From JANSYL01 sp965229695 (GTDB taxonomy: Bacteria > Pseudomonadota > Alphaproteobacteria > Rhodobacterales > Rhodobacteraceae): a stretch of 64,000 nucleotides of DNA. The position numbers and the translations under genes are program-made. Shown here piece after piece: positions 16,464-26,965 of the stretch (within the stretch, counting starts at the first letter, position 1; every line of letters begins with the position of its first letter). A model generated the notes under the pieces. It was not told the origin of the DNA and did no database searches. It was given only the letters and a program-made list of their open reading frames with translations. The stretch lies in contig OZ245921.1 of the NCBI GenBank assembly GCA_965229695.1, positions 868,001 through 932,000 on the forward strand. Direction: 5' to 3'.

Positions 16464-19400
16464 TCACCCGATCTCGTTCAACCGCTCCAGCGCGGCTTTG
16501 ATCTTGGCCTCTTCCTCTTCGCGGGCCGCCAGGTTGTGGCGGGTCTCTTCCACCACCTCTTCCGGCGCGCTGGCGGCGAATTTCGGGTTGTTCAGACGCC
16601 CACGCAGCCCGCCCAGCTCTTTGGCAAGTTTGCCCAAGACCTTTTCTAGGCGCGCTTTTTCCTCATCCACGTCGATCAAATCGGCAATCGGCAGGCCAAA
16701 GGTGCCACCCTCGACCGCGACAGTCACCGCCCCCTTGGGCATGGCATCGGTCTTGGTCACCTCCGACAGGCGCGCCAAGCGGTCGATCATCGCCTTGTTG
16801 GTATCAAACGCCGCCTGGCCGGCCGCATCCAAATCCAGCTGCAATAGCTGAACCTTCAACCCTGCGGGCACATGCATCTGCTGCCGAACCGAGCGAATTT
16901 CTTCGATCAGCCCGATCACCCAGCGCATTTCACGTTCCGCGTCGGCATCAACCAAAGCCTCGCCATAGTCCGGCCAATCGCCATGGACCAGCATCTTGCG
17001 CCGGTCCGCTATCGCGCCCCAAAGCTCTTCGGTGATAAAGGGCATGGTGGGGTGCAGTAGGATCAGACATTGGTCGATCACCCAAGCCATCGTGGCGCGG
17101 GTTTCGGTGATCACCGCCGCGTCGCCCGAGGCGAAAAGCGGTTTCGCAAACTCTAGATACCAGTCGCAAACCGTACCCCAGACATAGGCGTAAAGCCCAT
17201 TGGCCGCATCGTTGAAGCGATAGGCGGTCAGCGCCTCATCATGGGCCAGGCGTGCACGGGCGGTTTCGCTGACGATCCAACGGTTGACCGTTTGCGTCAC
17301 CGCCGCGGGGTCGAAACCATCGACCGGCTTGCATTCATTCATCTCGGCAAACCGCGCGGCGTTCCACAGTTTGGTGCCGAAGTTGCGGTATCCTTGGATG
17401 CGATCCTTGCTGAGCTTCAGGTCACGCCCCATCGCCGCCATCGCGGTCAACGTAAAGCGCACCGCATCGGCCCCGTATTCATCGACCAGTTCCAGCGGGT
17501 CCAGCACATTGCCGATGGATTTCGACATCTTGCGGCCCTTTTCATCCCGGACCAGTGCGTGGACGTAAACGTCCTTGAAAGGGATGTCGTCGACGACGGC
17601 CAATTGCATCATCATCATCCGGGCGACCCAGAAAAAGATGATGTCAAAACCCGACACCAGGGTGGAGGTCGGGAAATAGCGCTGCAATTCCGGCGTGTCT
17701 TCGGGCCAGCCCAGCGTGCCGATGGGCCAAAGGCCGGAGGAGAACCAGGTATCCAGCACATCGGGGTCGCGCCAGACCGGATAGACCAGCTTGGTCAAAT
17801 CCTGGCTCATCGAATAGGCGGCAAGGCTTTCGGCCAATAGATGCGCCGCCGCGTTCCGATCCGCGACCTCGACGACCTGGGCGTGGTTCAGCGGCATCGG
17901 CAGCCCGGCCAAGACATCGGCGAACTGACCTGCAACCGCGTCGAAATCGGCGGCGGCATGGTGGCGCTCGTCCCCTTTCAGCAAGGTCTGTGCATCCAGA
18001 ATGCGGATCATCTCGACCACATCCAGCGCGCCGTCGCCCTCATCATCCTTGAAGCCATGGGCACCCAGATCGAACCCATACCAAACCGGGATCTGATGAC
18101 CCCACCACAGCTGGCGAGAGATCGTCCAAGGCTCGATATTCTCCAGCCAGTGGAAATACACCTTGCGGTGCTGCTCGGGCATGATGCGCGTCCGGCCCGA
18201 GCGCACGGCCTCCAATGCCGGTTCGACAATCTTGGCGGTATCGACAAACCACTGGTCGGTCAGCATCGGCTCGATCACCACCTTGGACCGGTCGCCATAA
18301 GGCTGCGTGATGGTCTTTGCTTCGACCAGCGGCACCGGCGTGTCCGCGCCCTCAGCCTCGGGTTTCAGCGCCGCTTTGCCCAAGACGGGGTTATCAGCCC
18401 GCGTCATCACGGCCAGCCCTTCTTCGGTGATTTCGGCAATGACCTTTTCGCGCGCCTCAAAGCGATCCAGACCGCGCAGGTGATCGGGCACGAGGTTGAG
18501 GGCGTCGGCTTCGGCCTCGCTCAACACTCGCTCTCCATTGGCCACGGCCTGGGCCACGGCCGCCGCATCGGCATAAGGCAGACCGTCATCGCGCAGATGC
18601 GCTTTGGTATCCATCAGCCGGTAACACGGGATGTCACCGCGCTTGGCGACGCCATAGTCGTTAAAGTCATGCGCCCCGGTGATCTTCACCGCGCCCGAGC
18701 CGAAATCGGGATCGGGGTATTCGTCGGTGATGATCGGGATCAGGCGGCGATGTTCTTTCGGGCCAACCGGGATTTCGCACAGCATCCCTACAATCGGCGC
18801 GTAGCGTTCATCCGACGGATGCACCGCAACTGCCCCATCTCCCAACATGGTTTCAGGCCGCGTCGTAGCGATCGAGATATAGTCGCGCTCTTCCTCAAAC
18901 ACGACCTTCCCGTCTTCATCTTTCTCCAAATACGTATAGGTGGCCCCGCCCGCCAACGGATACTTAAAATGCCACATATGACCCGCGGTATCGATATTCT
19001 CGACCTCAAGGTCCGAGATTGCAGTTTCGAAATGCGGATCCCAGTTAACCAGGCGTTTTCCCCGGTAGATGTAGCCTTTTTCGTACATATCCACAAAGAC
19101 CTTGATCACGGCTTCGTGGAAGTTTGGGCCATCCTCGGGCGCCGGATCGCCGGGCGCGCCGCGCATGGTAAAGGCCTCGCGCGACCAATCGCAGGAGGCG
19201 CCGAGGCGCTTCAACTGTTCGCGGATCGTGCCGCCGGATTGTTCTTTCCAGGCCCAAACCTTTTCCAGAAACGCCTCGCGGCCTAGCTCACGCCGCGACG
19301 GTTCCTGGTTTTTCGCCAGCTCGCGTTCCACCACCATCTGCGTGGCGATGCCGGCATGGTCAGTGCCAGGCTGCCAAAGCGTGTCAAAGCCGCGCATCCG

Positions 19401-19604
19401 GTGCCAGCGCACCAGTACGTCTTGCAGCGTGTTGTTGAAGGCATGGCCCACATGCAGCACGCCGGTCACGTTCGGGGGCGGGATCATGATGGAATAGGCG
19501 GGCATGCCATCCTTGGCATTGGCCCCGGCCTTAAAGGCCCCTTTGGCTTCCCAATCCGCAGAAATCCGGGCTTCGGCCTCGGCGGCGTTGAAGGTCTTTT
19601 CCAT
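16464..19604 (-). CDS. valS: Valyl-tRNA synthetase
   Basis: Class I synthetase for tRNA-Val, 1046 aa from ATG 19604. HVGH signature at about residues 51-54 (PPPNVTGVLHVGHAFNNTLQD), KMSKS in GRKMSKSIGNVLDPLELV, editing domain with ISIATTRPETMLGDGAVAVHP, and the C-terminal coiled-coil arm rich in Lys/Glu (DVDEEKARLEKVLGKLAKELGGL). The open frame extends 14 codons upstream, but MEKTFNAAEAEARISADWEA is the family start. The protein is about 100 aa longer than E. coli ValS, through insertions in the middle third. Confidence 0.97.
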   Translation of the reverse strand: MEKTFNAAEAEARISADWEAKGAFKAGANAKDGMPAYSIMIPPPNVTGVLHVGHAFNNTLQDVLVRWHRMRGFDTLWQPGTDHAGIATQMVVERELAKNQEPSRRELGREAFLEKVWAWKEQSGGTIREQLKRLGASCDWSREAFTMRGAPGDPAPEDGPNFHEAVIKVFVDMYEKGYIYRGKRLVNWDPHFETAISDLEVENIDTAGHMWHFKYPLAGGATYTYLEKDEDGKVVFEEERDYISIATTRPETMLGDGAVAVHPSDERYAPIVGMLCEIPVGPKEHRRLIPIITDEYPDPDFGSGAVKITGAHDFNDYGVAKRGDIPCYRLMDTKAHLRDDGLPYADAAAVAQAVANGERVLSEAEADALNLVPDHLRGLDRFEAREKVIAEITEEGLAVMTRADNPVLGKAALKPEAEGADTPVPLVEAKTITQPYGDRSKVVIEPMLTDQWFVDTAKIVEPALEAVRSGRTRIMPEQHRKVYFHWLENIEPWTISRQLWWGHQIPVWYGFDLGAHGFKDDEGDGALDVVEMIRILDAQTLLKGDERHHAAADFDAVAGQFADVLAGLPMPLNHAQVVEVADRNAAAHLLAESLAAYSMSQDLTKLVYPVWRDPDVLDTWFSSGLWPIGTLGWPEDTPELQRYFPTSTLVSGFDIIFFWVARMMMMQLAVVDDIPFKDVYVHALVRDEKGRKMSKSIGNVLDPLELVDEYGADAVRFTLTAMAAMGRDLKLSKDRIQGYRNFGTKLWNAARFAEMNECKPVDGFDPAAVTQTVNRWIVSETARARLAHDEALTAYRFNDAANGLYAYVWGTVCDWYLEFAKPLFASGDAAVITETRATMAWVIDQCLILLHPTMPFITEELWGAIADRRKMLVHGDWPDYGEALVDADAEREMRWVIGLIEEIRSVRQQMHVPAGLKVQLLQLDLDAAGQAAFDTNKAMIDRLARLSEVTKTDAMPKGAVTVAVEGGTFGLPIADLIDVDEEKARLEKVLGKLAKELGGLRGRLNNPKFAASAPEEVVEETRHNLAAREEEEAKIKAALERLNEIG

Positions 19605-19677
19605 GGCTCTCTGCCCCTTCGTCGATCTTGCAGCGGGGTTACCCAATGGCGGCGCGAAGGGAAAGGCCCCGTGGCGG

Positions 19678-20730
19678 TCAAAGCGCCTTCATGTGCTGCA
19701 AAATCTGCGTGGCAGCCTGTTCAAAGCTGCCTTGGCTCAGATCCGGCAGTTCCAACCGATCCAAAACCGGGACATCCTGGGATTTGCGCAACCGGGCATA
19801 GGCCGGGTCGTAATGATCCTGAACCAGGGCCCGTGCCAGGGCCTGCGCCTCACCCGCCTGCAGCAGGTGATCCCAGGCGGCGATAGCGTCACGTCCAACC
19901 AAGGGCAGCAGCGCTTGGAACCGTTGGCGCAAGCGGTCGGGCTGATCGACAAGCACCTGGTATCGGTCCGCCAAAAACGCCGCCCGCGACGCAAGCGGCG
20001 CGTCAATCACAATTCTTGGGCTGCCTTTCATCGCCGCCCACAGCATGGGCGGCAGGCGCAAATCCCCGATCCGTGCGCTTTCCGCCTCGACCAGGACTGG
20101 GCGGGCTGGGTCGAGCCGCGTCAGGGCCTCAACCAGCGCGGTTTCAAAGTGTTTCTGGCTTGGTTGCGGGCCATCCAGATCGCCCAGGATCGATCCGCGA
20201 TGGCAGGCCAGGCGCTCCAAATCCAAGGTCTGACCGCCTTTTTCCGCCACAGCCGACAAGATCGCGGTTTTGCCGGTTCCGGTATACCCATCCAGCCGGA
20301 TCAGCCGATGGGGTAGCGGCGCCTTGTAAAGCGCATCCACCACATGCCGCCGCCAGGCGCGATAGCCGCCCTCCAGCACCGCGACCCGCCAACCGATCTG
20401 CTCCAGAATGATGGCGAACGCGCCCGAACGTTGCCCACCGCGCCAGCAATAGATCAAAGGCCGCCAGCCACCCGGTTTATCGGCCAGCGTGGTTTGGATA
20501 TGCGTCGCCGCGTTCTTGGCCACCAATGCCGCCCCGATCTTGCGAGCGCGGAAGGGGCTGTCCTGGGTGTAGATCGTCCCGACCTCGGCCCGTTCCGCAT
20601 CCGATAGCACCGGCAGCGATATCGCCCCCGGCACCCGATCATGGGCGAACTCCGACGGGCTGCGCACATCGATGATTGTGTCGAAGTCCTCGGCCTCCAA
20701 CCCCGACAGATCGGCGAAGCGGTAGCGCAC
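19678..20730 (-). CDS. mnmH: tRNA 2-selenouridine synthase
   Basis: MnmH (SelU/YbbB) converts 2-thiouridine at tRNA wobble position 34 to 2-selenouridine through a geranylated intermediate. 350 aa: an N-terminal rhodanese domain with the catalytic cysteine in YCWRGGQRSG (Cys95) and a C-terminal P-loop domain with GYTGTGKT at about 148-155. It starts with GTG, six bases after the stop of the dehydrogenase gene upstream. The selenium donor gene selD is not in the window. Confidence 0.92.
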   Translation of the reverse strand: MRYRFADLSGLEAEDFDTIIDVRSPSEFAHDRVPGAISLPVLSDAERAEVGTIYTQDSPFRARKIGAALVAKNAATHIQTTLADKPGGWRPLIYCWRGGQRSGAFAIILEQIGWRVAVLEGGYRAWRRHVVDALYKAPLPHRLIRLDGYTGTGKTAILSAVAEKGGQTLDLERLACHRGSILGDLDGPQPSQKHFETALVEALTRLDPARPVLVEAESARIGDLRLPPMLWAAMKGSPRIVIDAPLASRAAFLADRYQVLVDQPDRLRQRFQALLPLVGRDAIAAWDHLLQAGEAQALARALVQDHYDPAYARLRKSQDVPVLDRLELPDLSQGSFEQAATQILQHMKAL

Positions 20731-20735
20731 CTGGG

Positions 20736-21620
20736 TCAGGTCGGCTCCCCATGCATTTTGCGGAAGCGCTGGATCAGGCTGGAGGTATCCCAGCGCCCAC
20801 CACCCATCTGCTGCACCTCGGCGTAAAATTGATCAACCAAGGCCGTCACGGGCAGCGACAGGCCCAGCTCGTTGGCTTGGGTCAAAGCGATATCCAAGTC
20901 TTTGCGCATCCAATCGACTGCGAACCCATGGTTGAACTGATTATCCACCATGGTTCCGGCCCGATTGGCCAATTGCCAGGAACCACCCGCCCCTTGGCTG
21001 ACCAAATCAGCCACTTTTTTGGGGTCGAGCCCGGCCTTCATCGCCATGTAAAGCCCTTCGGAAATCGATTGCACCGCCCCCACGATGCAAACCTGATTCA
21101 CCATTTTGGTCAGTTGGCCCGCCCCAACATCGCCGAAATGCACCGTGGCTTTCGAATAGGCCTCCACAATCGGTTCGGCGGCGTCAAAATGTGCCTGATC
21201 GCCGCCACACATGATCGCCAACTGCCCATTTTCCGCGCCTGCCTGACCGCCGGAAACTGGGGCGTCGACCCAGCCAATCCCAGCCTCTGCCGCGCTGGCA
21301 GCCAGCTCGCGGGTCACAATCGCCGACACCGTGGTATGATCGACAAAGATCGCGCCGGGTTTCATACCCGCCAGCGCACCATCTTCGCCCAAAACGACCG
21401 AGCGCAAATCATCGTCATTGCCCACACAGGCCATGACAAAATCGCAGCCTGCGACAGCCTCGCGCGGGGTTGTGCCCATCGCGCCGCCATTTTGCGCCAC
21501 CCAGGCCTCGGCCTTGGCGGCGGTGCGGTTATAGACGGTCACGTCATGGCCCGCCGCCGCCAAATGCCCCGCCATCGGGCCGCCCATGACCCCCAAACCC
21601 AGAAACGCCAGCTTCGCCAT
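20736..21620 (-). CDS. 3-hydroxyisobutyrate dehydrogenase-family oxidoreductase
   Basis: NAD(P)-dependent beta-hydroxyacid dehydrogenase, 294 aa. FLGLGVMGGPMAGHL is the Rossmann GxGxxG; VTVYNRTAAKAE, with Asn-Arg after the second strand, tends to favour NADP. The substrate-binding DAPVSGGQAGAENGQLAIMCGG and the catalytic lysine in GAGQLTKMVNQV are present. Substrate could be 3-hydroxyisobutyrate, tartronate semialdehyde or a related acid. ATG 21620 is chosen by the family start MAKLAFLGLG; the frame upstream runs into the tRNA-Arg gene. Confidence 0.87.
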   Translation of the reverse strand: MAKLAFLGLGVMGGPMAGHLAAAGHDVTVYNRTAAKAEAWVAQNGGAMGTTPREAVAGCDFVMACVGNDDDLRSVVLGEDGALAGMKPGAIFVDHTTVSAIVTRELAASAAEAGIGWVDAPVSGGQAGAENGQLAIMCGGDQAHFDAAEPIVEAYSKATVHFGDVGAGQLTKMVNQVCIVGAVQSISEGLYMAMKAGLDPKKVADLVSQGAGGSWQLANRAGTMVDNQFNHGFAVDWMRKDLDIALTQANELGLSLPVTALVDQFYAEVQQMGGGRWDTSSLIQRFRKMHGEPT

Positions 21621-21701
21621 GACCGCACCCTTTCCCGCGTCATAATCCGTTGTCGCGGAGGGTAGCAGGCCGCAGCGCACTGTCCAGCGATCACAGGATT
21701 T

Positions 21702-21778
21702 TGGCGGGCCCAGAAGGACTCGAACCCTCAACCTGCCGATTAGAAGTCGGCTGCTCTATCCAGTTGAGCTATGGGCCC
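21702..21778 (-). tRNA. tRNA-Arg (anticodon TCT)
   Basis: Cloverleaf on the minus strand: acceptor GGGCCCA/TGGGCCC, D stem GCTC/GAGC, anticodon stem GCCGA/TCGGC with loop CTTCTAA (anticodon TCT), T stem GAGGG/CCTTC with loop TTCGAGT, discriminator G and encoded CCA. 77 nt. It reads AGA and possibly AGG codons. Confidence 0.96.
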
Positions 21779-21831
21779 GCTTGCGGCCCGTGATAGGCGA
21801 GCGCTTGTCGCGGGTCCAGCCACCTTTGGCG

Positions 21832-22200
21832 CTAGCGCAGCTTGAGATGTCCGGTGATCGCATCGATCTTGTCGACCGGCGCCGGACCAACGGCGAGCGC
21901 TGTGACCGTGGGCACACCGCCAAACTCGGTCCGGCCCGCATCGGTGATCAGCCCGGTCAGCACACCCGCCTCCTGCGCCTTGGCTTGCAAATCCCGCATC
22001 TCAGCCTCGCTGCCGCAGCCAAGCGCAATCTTGGCAAAGGGGCCATCCAGCCAAGCCCGAACATCCGGATGATCCAGGTTTTCCAAGGTAACCTTCATCG
22101 AGGCATGGGCCCCTTGGGCAATTTCCTTACCACGCCGCATTTTCAGATCGGTGCGCAAGACCAGCGCCTGTTTGTAGCGCACCGGTTCCGGCGCGCTCAC
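21832..22200 (-). CDS. Peptidyl-tRNA hydrolase 2 (Pth2)-type protein
   Basis: 122 aa. Pth2 releases peptides from prematurely dissociated peptidyl-tRNA and is typical of archaea and eukaryotes, with scattered bacterial members. KMRRGKEIAQGAHASM carries the conserved Lys/Gly/Gln/His positions of the Pth2 active-site helix, and ITDAGRTEFGGVPTVTALAVGP with the C-terminal VDKIDAITGHLKLR matches the family closely. GTG start overlaps the stop of the GNAT gene by four bases. It is the third gene of a complex I subunit-GNAT-Pth2 operon. Confidence 0.85.
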   Translation of the reverse strand: MSAPEPVRYKQALVLRTDLKMRRGKEIAQGAHASMKVTLENLDHPDVRAWLDGPFAKIALGCGSEAEMRDLQAKAQEAGVLTGLITDAGRTEFGGVPTVTALAVGPAPVDKIDAITGHLKLR

Positions 22201-22679
22201 AAGGTCAGCTCCATGAAGGCCGAGTTTGGATCGCGCCGATACCCTGGGATCGGGCTGCGATAGCTGAAGCCCAACGCCTCATAAAGCGCGCGCGCCGCGT
22301 CATAGGCAGGCAAGTCGGCCGAGCCGGTTTCCAACGCCATCGTCGCAAACCCATCCCGCCGGGCGGTGTCGATCAGATGGCCCATTATCTGACGTGCCAA
22401 CCCGCGACCACGCGCGGCTTCGGCCACATGGACAGATTTGACCTCGACCATACCGTCGCCCAAGGGCTTCAGCGCACCGCAGGCAAGCGGCGCCGCCCCA
22501 TCCTTCAACACCCAGAACCGCAGCCCTTCTTCGGCCAGCTCTTCAGGCGTCATGGTGTGGCAACTGGTCTGCGGCGTGGCGGCCCAACTATGGGCCAAAT
22601 GCGCCTCGATCAGCGGGCGGATATCGGCATCGGTCGGATTGGCCTGGCTAATCGCCGACGCGCCCGCAGGCCCGCTCAA
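22197..22679 (-). CDS. GNAT family N-acetyltransferase
   Basis: 160 aa. VEVKSVHVAEAARGRGLARQIMGHLIDTARRDGF is the acetyl-CoA loop (RGRGLA), followed by ALETGSADLPAYDAARALYEALGFSYRSPIPGY, the C-terminal beta-bulge region of the fold. Similar to small amino-group acetyltransferases of unknown substrate. The start is TTG, overlapping the stop of the complex I subunit gene by four bases; no ATG near the N-terminus is available in frame. Confidence 0.8.
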   Translation of the reverse strand: MSGPAGASAISQANPTDADIRPLIEAHLAHSWAATPQTSCHTMTPEELAEEGLRFWVLKDGAAPLACGALKPLGDGMVEVKSVHVAEAARGRGLARQIMGHLIDTARRDGFATMALETGSADLPAYDAARALYEALGFSYRSPIPGYRRDPNSAFMELTL

Positions 22680-22987
22680 TGGGTCCAGGCGCCGCGGCGG
22701 TCGGTGGCGAAGTTTTCGCCATAGCCGCGGGCGCGGATATTGGGCTTGCGCGCTTTGGGTTTCAGGACCACCGCGTCAATCCCACGCTCTTTGGCGTAAT
22801 CCTGCGCCGCCTCCAGCGTGTCGAACTGCAAATGCACCTGGCTGTTCATATCCGAAGACGAGGTCCACCCCATCAGCGGATCAACACTGCGCGGCGAGGC
22901 CGGAGCAAATTCCAACACCCAGGCTTTGGTCTTGGCCGTGCCCGAAGACATGGCGGTTTTTGCAGGTTTGTAGATGCGGGCGCGCAT
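22676..22987 (-). CDS. ETC complex I subunit, NDUFS4-like
   Basis: 103 aa homologue of the mitochondrial 18-kDa NADH:ubiquinone oxidoreductase accessory subunit, an alphaproteobacterial hallmark. It carries ARIYKPAKTAMSSGTAKTKAWVLEF, LMGWTSSSDMNSQVHLQFDTLEAAQDYAKERG and the C-terminal NIRARGYGENFATDRRGAWTH, all family signatures. It acts at the peripheral arm of complex I on the cytoplasmic face. RBS AAGAAGG precedes the ATG. First gene of a three-gene overlapping operon. Confidence 0.93.
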   Translation of the reverse strand: MRARIYKPAKTAMSSGTAKTKAWVLEFAPASPRSVDPLMGWTSSSDMNSQVHLQFDTLEAAQDYAKERGIDAVVLKPKARKPNIRARGYGENFATDRRGAWTH

Positions 22988-23305
22988 TGGCCAACCTTCT
23001 TAGCTCTATATCGGGTTTGGTTATCCAAAACTGACCGAGATTTGTCCACCACCCAACCTGTCGCGGGCACATCGATCTTTTGGAAGGTGCAAGAGAGGGT
23101 TGCCGACCAGACCCGAGGGAGCGAGGGGTGGGTGGGTGTACGGCCCTGACCGGCAACCGCTTCTGCTGCTTGCAAGTAAAACTAAAGCGCGCTGACGCAA
23201 GTATTGCAACATAAATTTCGCCTTAAAGTTGTAAAAATTGTCGCGGCTTTTCAAACCCCTCTTTAACGATTGGCAGGAGCGTTCCAGGGCCATTAGAACA
23301 AGCCC
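22988..23305. other. Gene-free spacer upstream of uvrB and the complex I subunit operon
   Basis: About 320 bp with no credible gene; the short open frames here have no family features. The part after 23160 is AT-richer than the rest of the region and probably holds promoter elements. No tRNA, riboswitch or repeat was recognised. Confidence 0.6.
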
Positions 23306-23333
23306 TTGAACCAGAACAAAATGTGACCATTCT
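23306..23333 (+). promoter_or_regulatory. Candidate uvrB promoter with GAAC repeats
   Basis: TTGAAC at 23306-23311 and CATTCT at 23328-23333 are separated by 16 bp. GAAC occurs at 23296, 23308 and 23314, the reverse-strand form of the alphaproteobacterial LexA half-site GTTC. The first two are eight rather than the usual seven bases apart, so SOS control is only a possibility. Confidence 0.35.
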
Positions 23334-23356
23334 AGGGGAAGACAAAGGGTTAACCC

Positions 23357-25552
<2,196 letters not shown>

Positions 25553-25555
25553 CGA

Positions 25556-26212
25556 TTAAGTGAGAGGATTTGCATAGTCAATTTTCGACAATAATCGAAG
25601 TAGGTTCCAAGCCACAAAATCGTATGTCCAGCCATCGGGAAATGATTTTCTGATTTCACTTTGAATGGCTAGGTATTGCTTATCTGAAGCGATATCACCC
25701 ATTGACGCTTGTTTTCTAATACAAACCCCGCCGATAGTTTGGCCGACGAATGGCGTGAGTGTCATCTTATCGAGAGCTGTATCCGTGTGCTTGAAGCGCT
25801 CCACTCCGCCATCCAAGCAAAACACAAACTCTTTGAGCGCAAGGTCGATAACTTTCACACGTTTAAAATGCTGCTGCTTAGAATCCTTGGGGCCGCGCAA
25901 CCAGCTTAACTTCTTAACCGCAAGCTCCTTCTTCAAATCTAGCCTATTTTTTAAGCTCTTAGTGGCCAGAATTTCTTTCATCAAACGTTGGGAATCTTCA
26001 TCAGTAAGGCTTTTTCTGATCTTGGCGGAAATCGTCGTGTCGACCCCGTCTTCGAGCCCAGAGAGCTTGCGACGAAAAGCACGCGTTGTGTTACCTGCAA
26101 CAAATCTAGCATCCTTGAAGCTTTGAGCCGACAAAAACCCTTTGCTTTGTATTTCATAGACCAACGGCCCAAAAAAACGCTGGTGCAGTTGTTTTAGCTC
26201 GGAAATGTCCAT
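25556..26212 (-). CDS. Hypothetical protein, AT-richer orphan
   Basis: 218 aa, not recognised. It is rich in Lys, Leu, Phe and Ser (e.g. KKELAVKKLSWLRGPKDSKQQHFKR), without signal peptide or membrane span, and has no motif I can assign. A terminal GWTYDFVAWNLLRLLSK helix ends the protein. Base composition and codon use (AAA, TTT, ATA-type codons) differ sharply from neighbours, which suggests recent transfer. GAGG precedes the ATG. It ends three bases from the uvrB stop, and the following spacer is unusual too. The long intact frame argues for a real gene. Confidence 0.65.
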   Translation of the reverse strand: MDISELKQLHQRFFGPLVYEIQSKGFLSAQSFKDARFVAGNTTRAFRRKLSGLEDGVDTTISAKIRKSLTDEDSQRLMKEILATKSLKNRLDLKKELAVKKLSWLRGPKDSKQQHFKRVKVIDLALKEFVFCLDGGVERFKHTDTALDKMTLTPFVGQTIGGVCIRKQASMGDIASDKQYLAIQSEIRKSFPDGWTYDFVAWNLLRLLSKIDYANPLT

Positions 26213-26520
26213 AAGGGCCTCAGCGACGGCGAGATTTTGTCACTATCATACCGCGACAACCATCGCGCGAATAGCGCCGAAGGCGCCGCGCGAGCGCCGA
26301 CGCGCCCCCACGCGGCGGCGCTTTGGCTGGCAATACCGCGCCGCTCCAGGCTAGCAATGACACGGCTCCCATAAAGCGCCCCTACCATCCGGTCGCAGCG
26401 CCACCACGCTCGTCGTCGCACGCGCGGCTTGCACCAGGCAATCGGACGGTGCCACAACAATTGTGATGGTCCCGCCACCCGTGCACTGGCCACCCGGCTG
26501 TCGCCAACTATTTACCAAGT
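26213..26520. other. Spacer of odd composition downstream of the orphan patch
   Basis: About 308 bp. The first half is extremely GC-rich with short inverted GGCGC-type runs (e.g. GAAGGCGCCGCGCGAGCGCC); the rest is mixed. A 99-codon frame crosses it on the minus strand (26194-26493) but has no family features and overlaps the orphan gene start. It may be the edge of an acquired segment or a gene relic. Confidence 0.45.
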
Positions 26521-26961
26521 ATGCGCATCCTCCTCCCCGTCCTCCTCACTCTCCTCGCGTCGCCTGCCTCGGCCCTGTTCTGGGAGGTCGATGTGATCGA
26601 CGGCGACTGCACGCTCTACTCCGAACAACTCGGGCGCGCGGTTTACATCACCCATGATCCGTCCATCCCGCTTTACACCATGACGGTCACCCGCGATCAG
26701 CCTTGGCCCGACACCGAGGTGTTCGGCATTGCCTTCACCGGCGGCCAGGAGCTGACCATCACCACCGACCGCCAAACGTTTTCCGGCGACCGGCGCAGCC
26801 TGATCGTCACCGATACCGGGTTCGGCAATGTGTTCCAGGGCATGGCGACCAATGAGGTTGCGAACCTCTTCACCGACAGTATCGCGCTCCTCTTCCCGCT
26901 TGGCGGTGCGGCGGAGGCCATCGCAGCCTTCGAGGCCTGCCACGCCACCCCAACCGCCTGA
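26521..26961 (+). CDS. Secreted hypothetical protein
   Basis: 146 aa with a clear signal peptide (MRILLPVLLTLLASPASALF, cleavage after ASA). The mature part contains two widely spaced cysteines (DGDCTLY near the start, EACHATP at the end) that could form a disulfide, and beta-rich sequence FGIAFTGGQELTITTDRQTF. No family is recognised. It resembles periplasmic proteins of Rhodobacteraceae that evaluate small-molecule or enzyme inhibition, but this is not established. It lacks a strong RBS. Confidence 0.65.
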   Translation: MRILLPVLLTLLASPASALFWEVDVIDGDCTLYSEQLGRAVYITHDPSIPLYTMTVTRDQPWPDTEVFGIAFTGGQELTITTDRQTFSGDRRSLIVTDTGFGNVFQGMATNEVANLFTDSIALLFPLGGAAEAIAAFEACHATPTA

Positions 26962-26965
26962 GCCC

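Noticed and set aside
17841..19286. A 481-codon open frame antisense to valS.
   Set aside because: It is a shadow of the ValS codon pattern with His/Arg-rich, domain-free sequence.
22880..23175. Overlapping frames on the minus strand upstream of the complex I subunit gene.
   Set aside because: Several frames read through the same bases without any family features, and the 5' part overlaps a well-supported gene.
26194..26493. A 99-codon minus-strand frame in the GC-rich spacer.
   Set aside because: Composition is Arg/Ala/Trp-rich without any motif, and it overlaps the orphan gene start. It is kept only as a possible relic.
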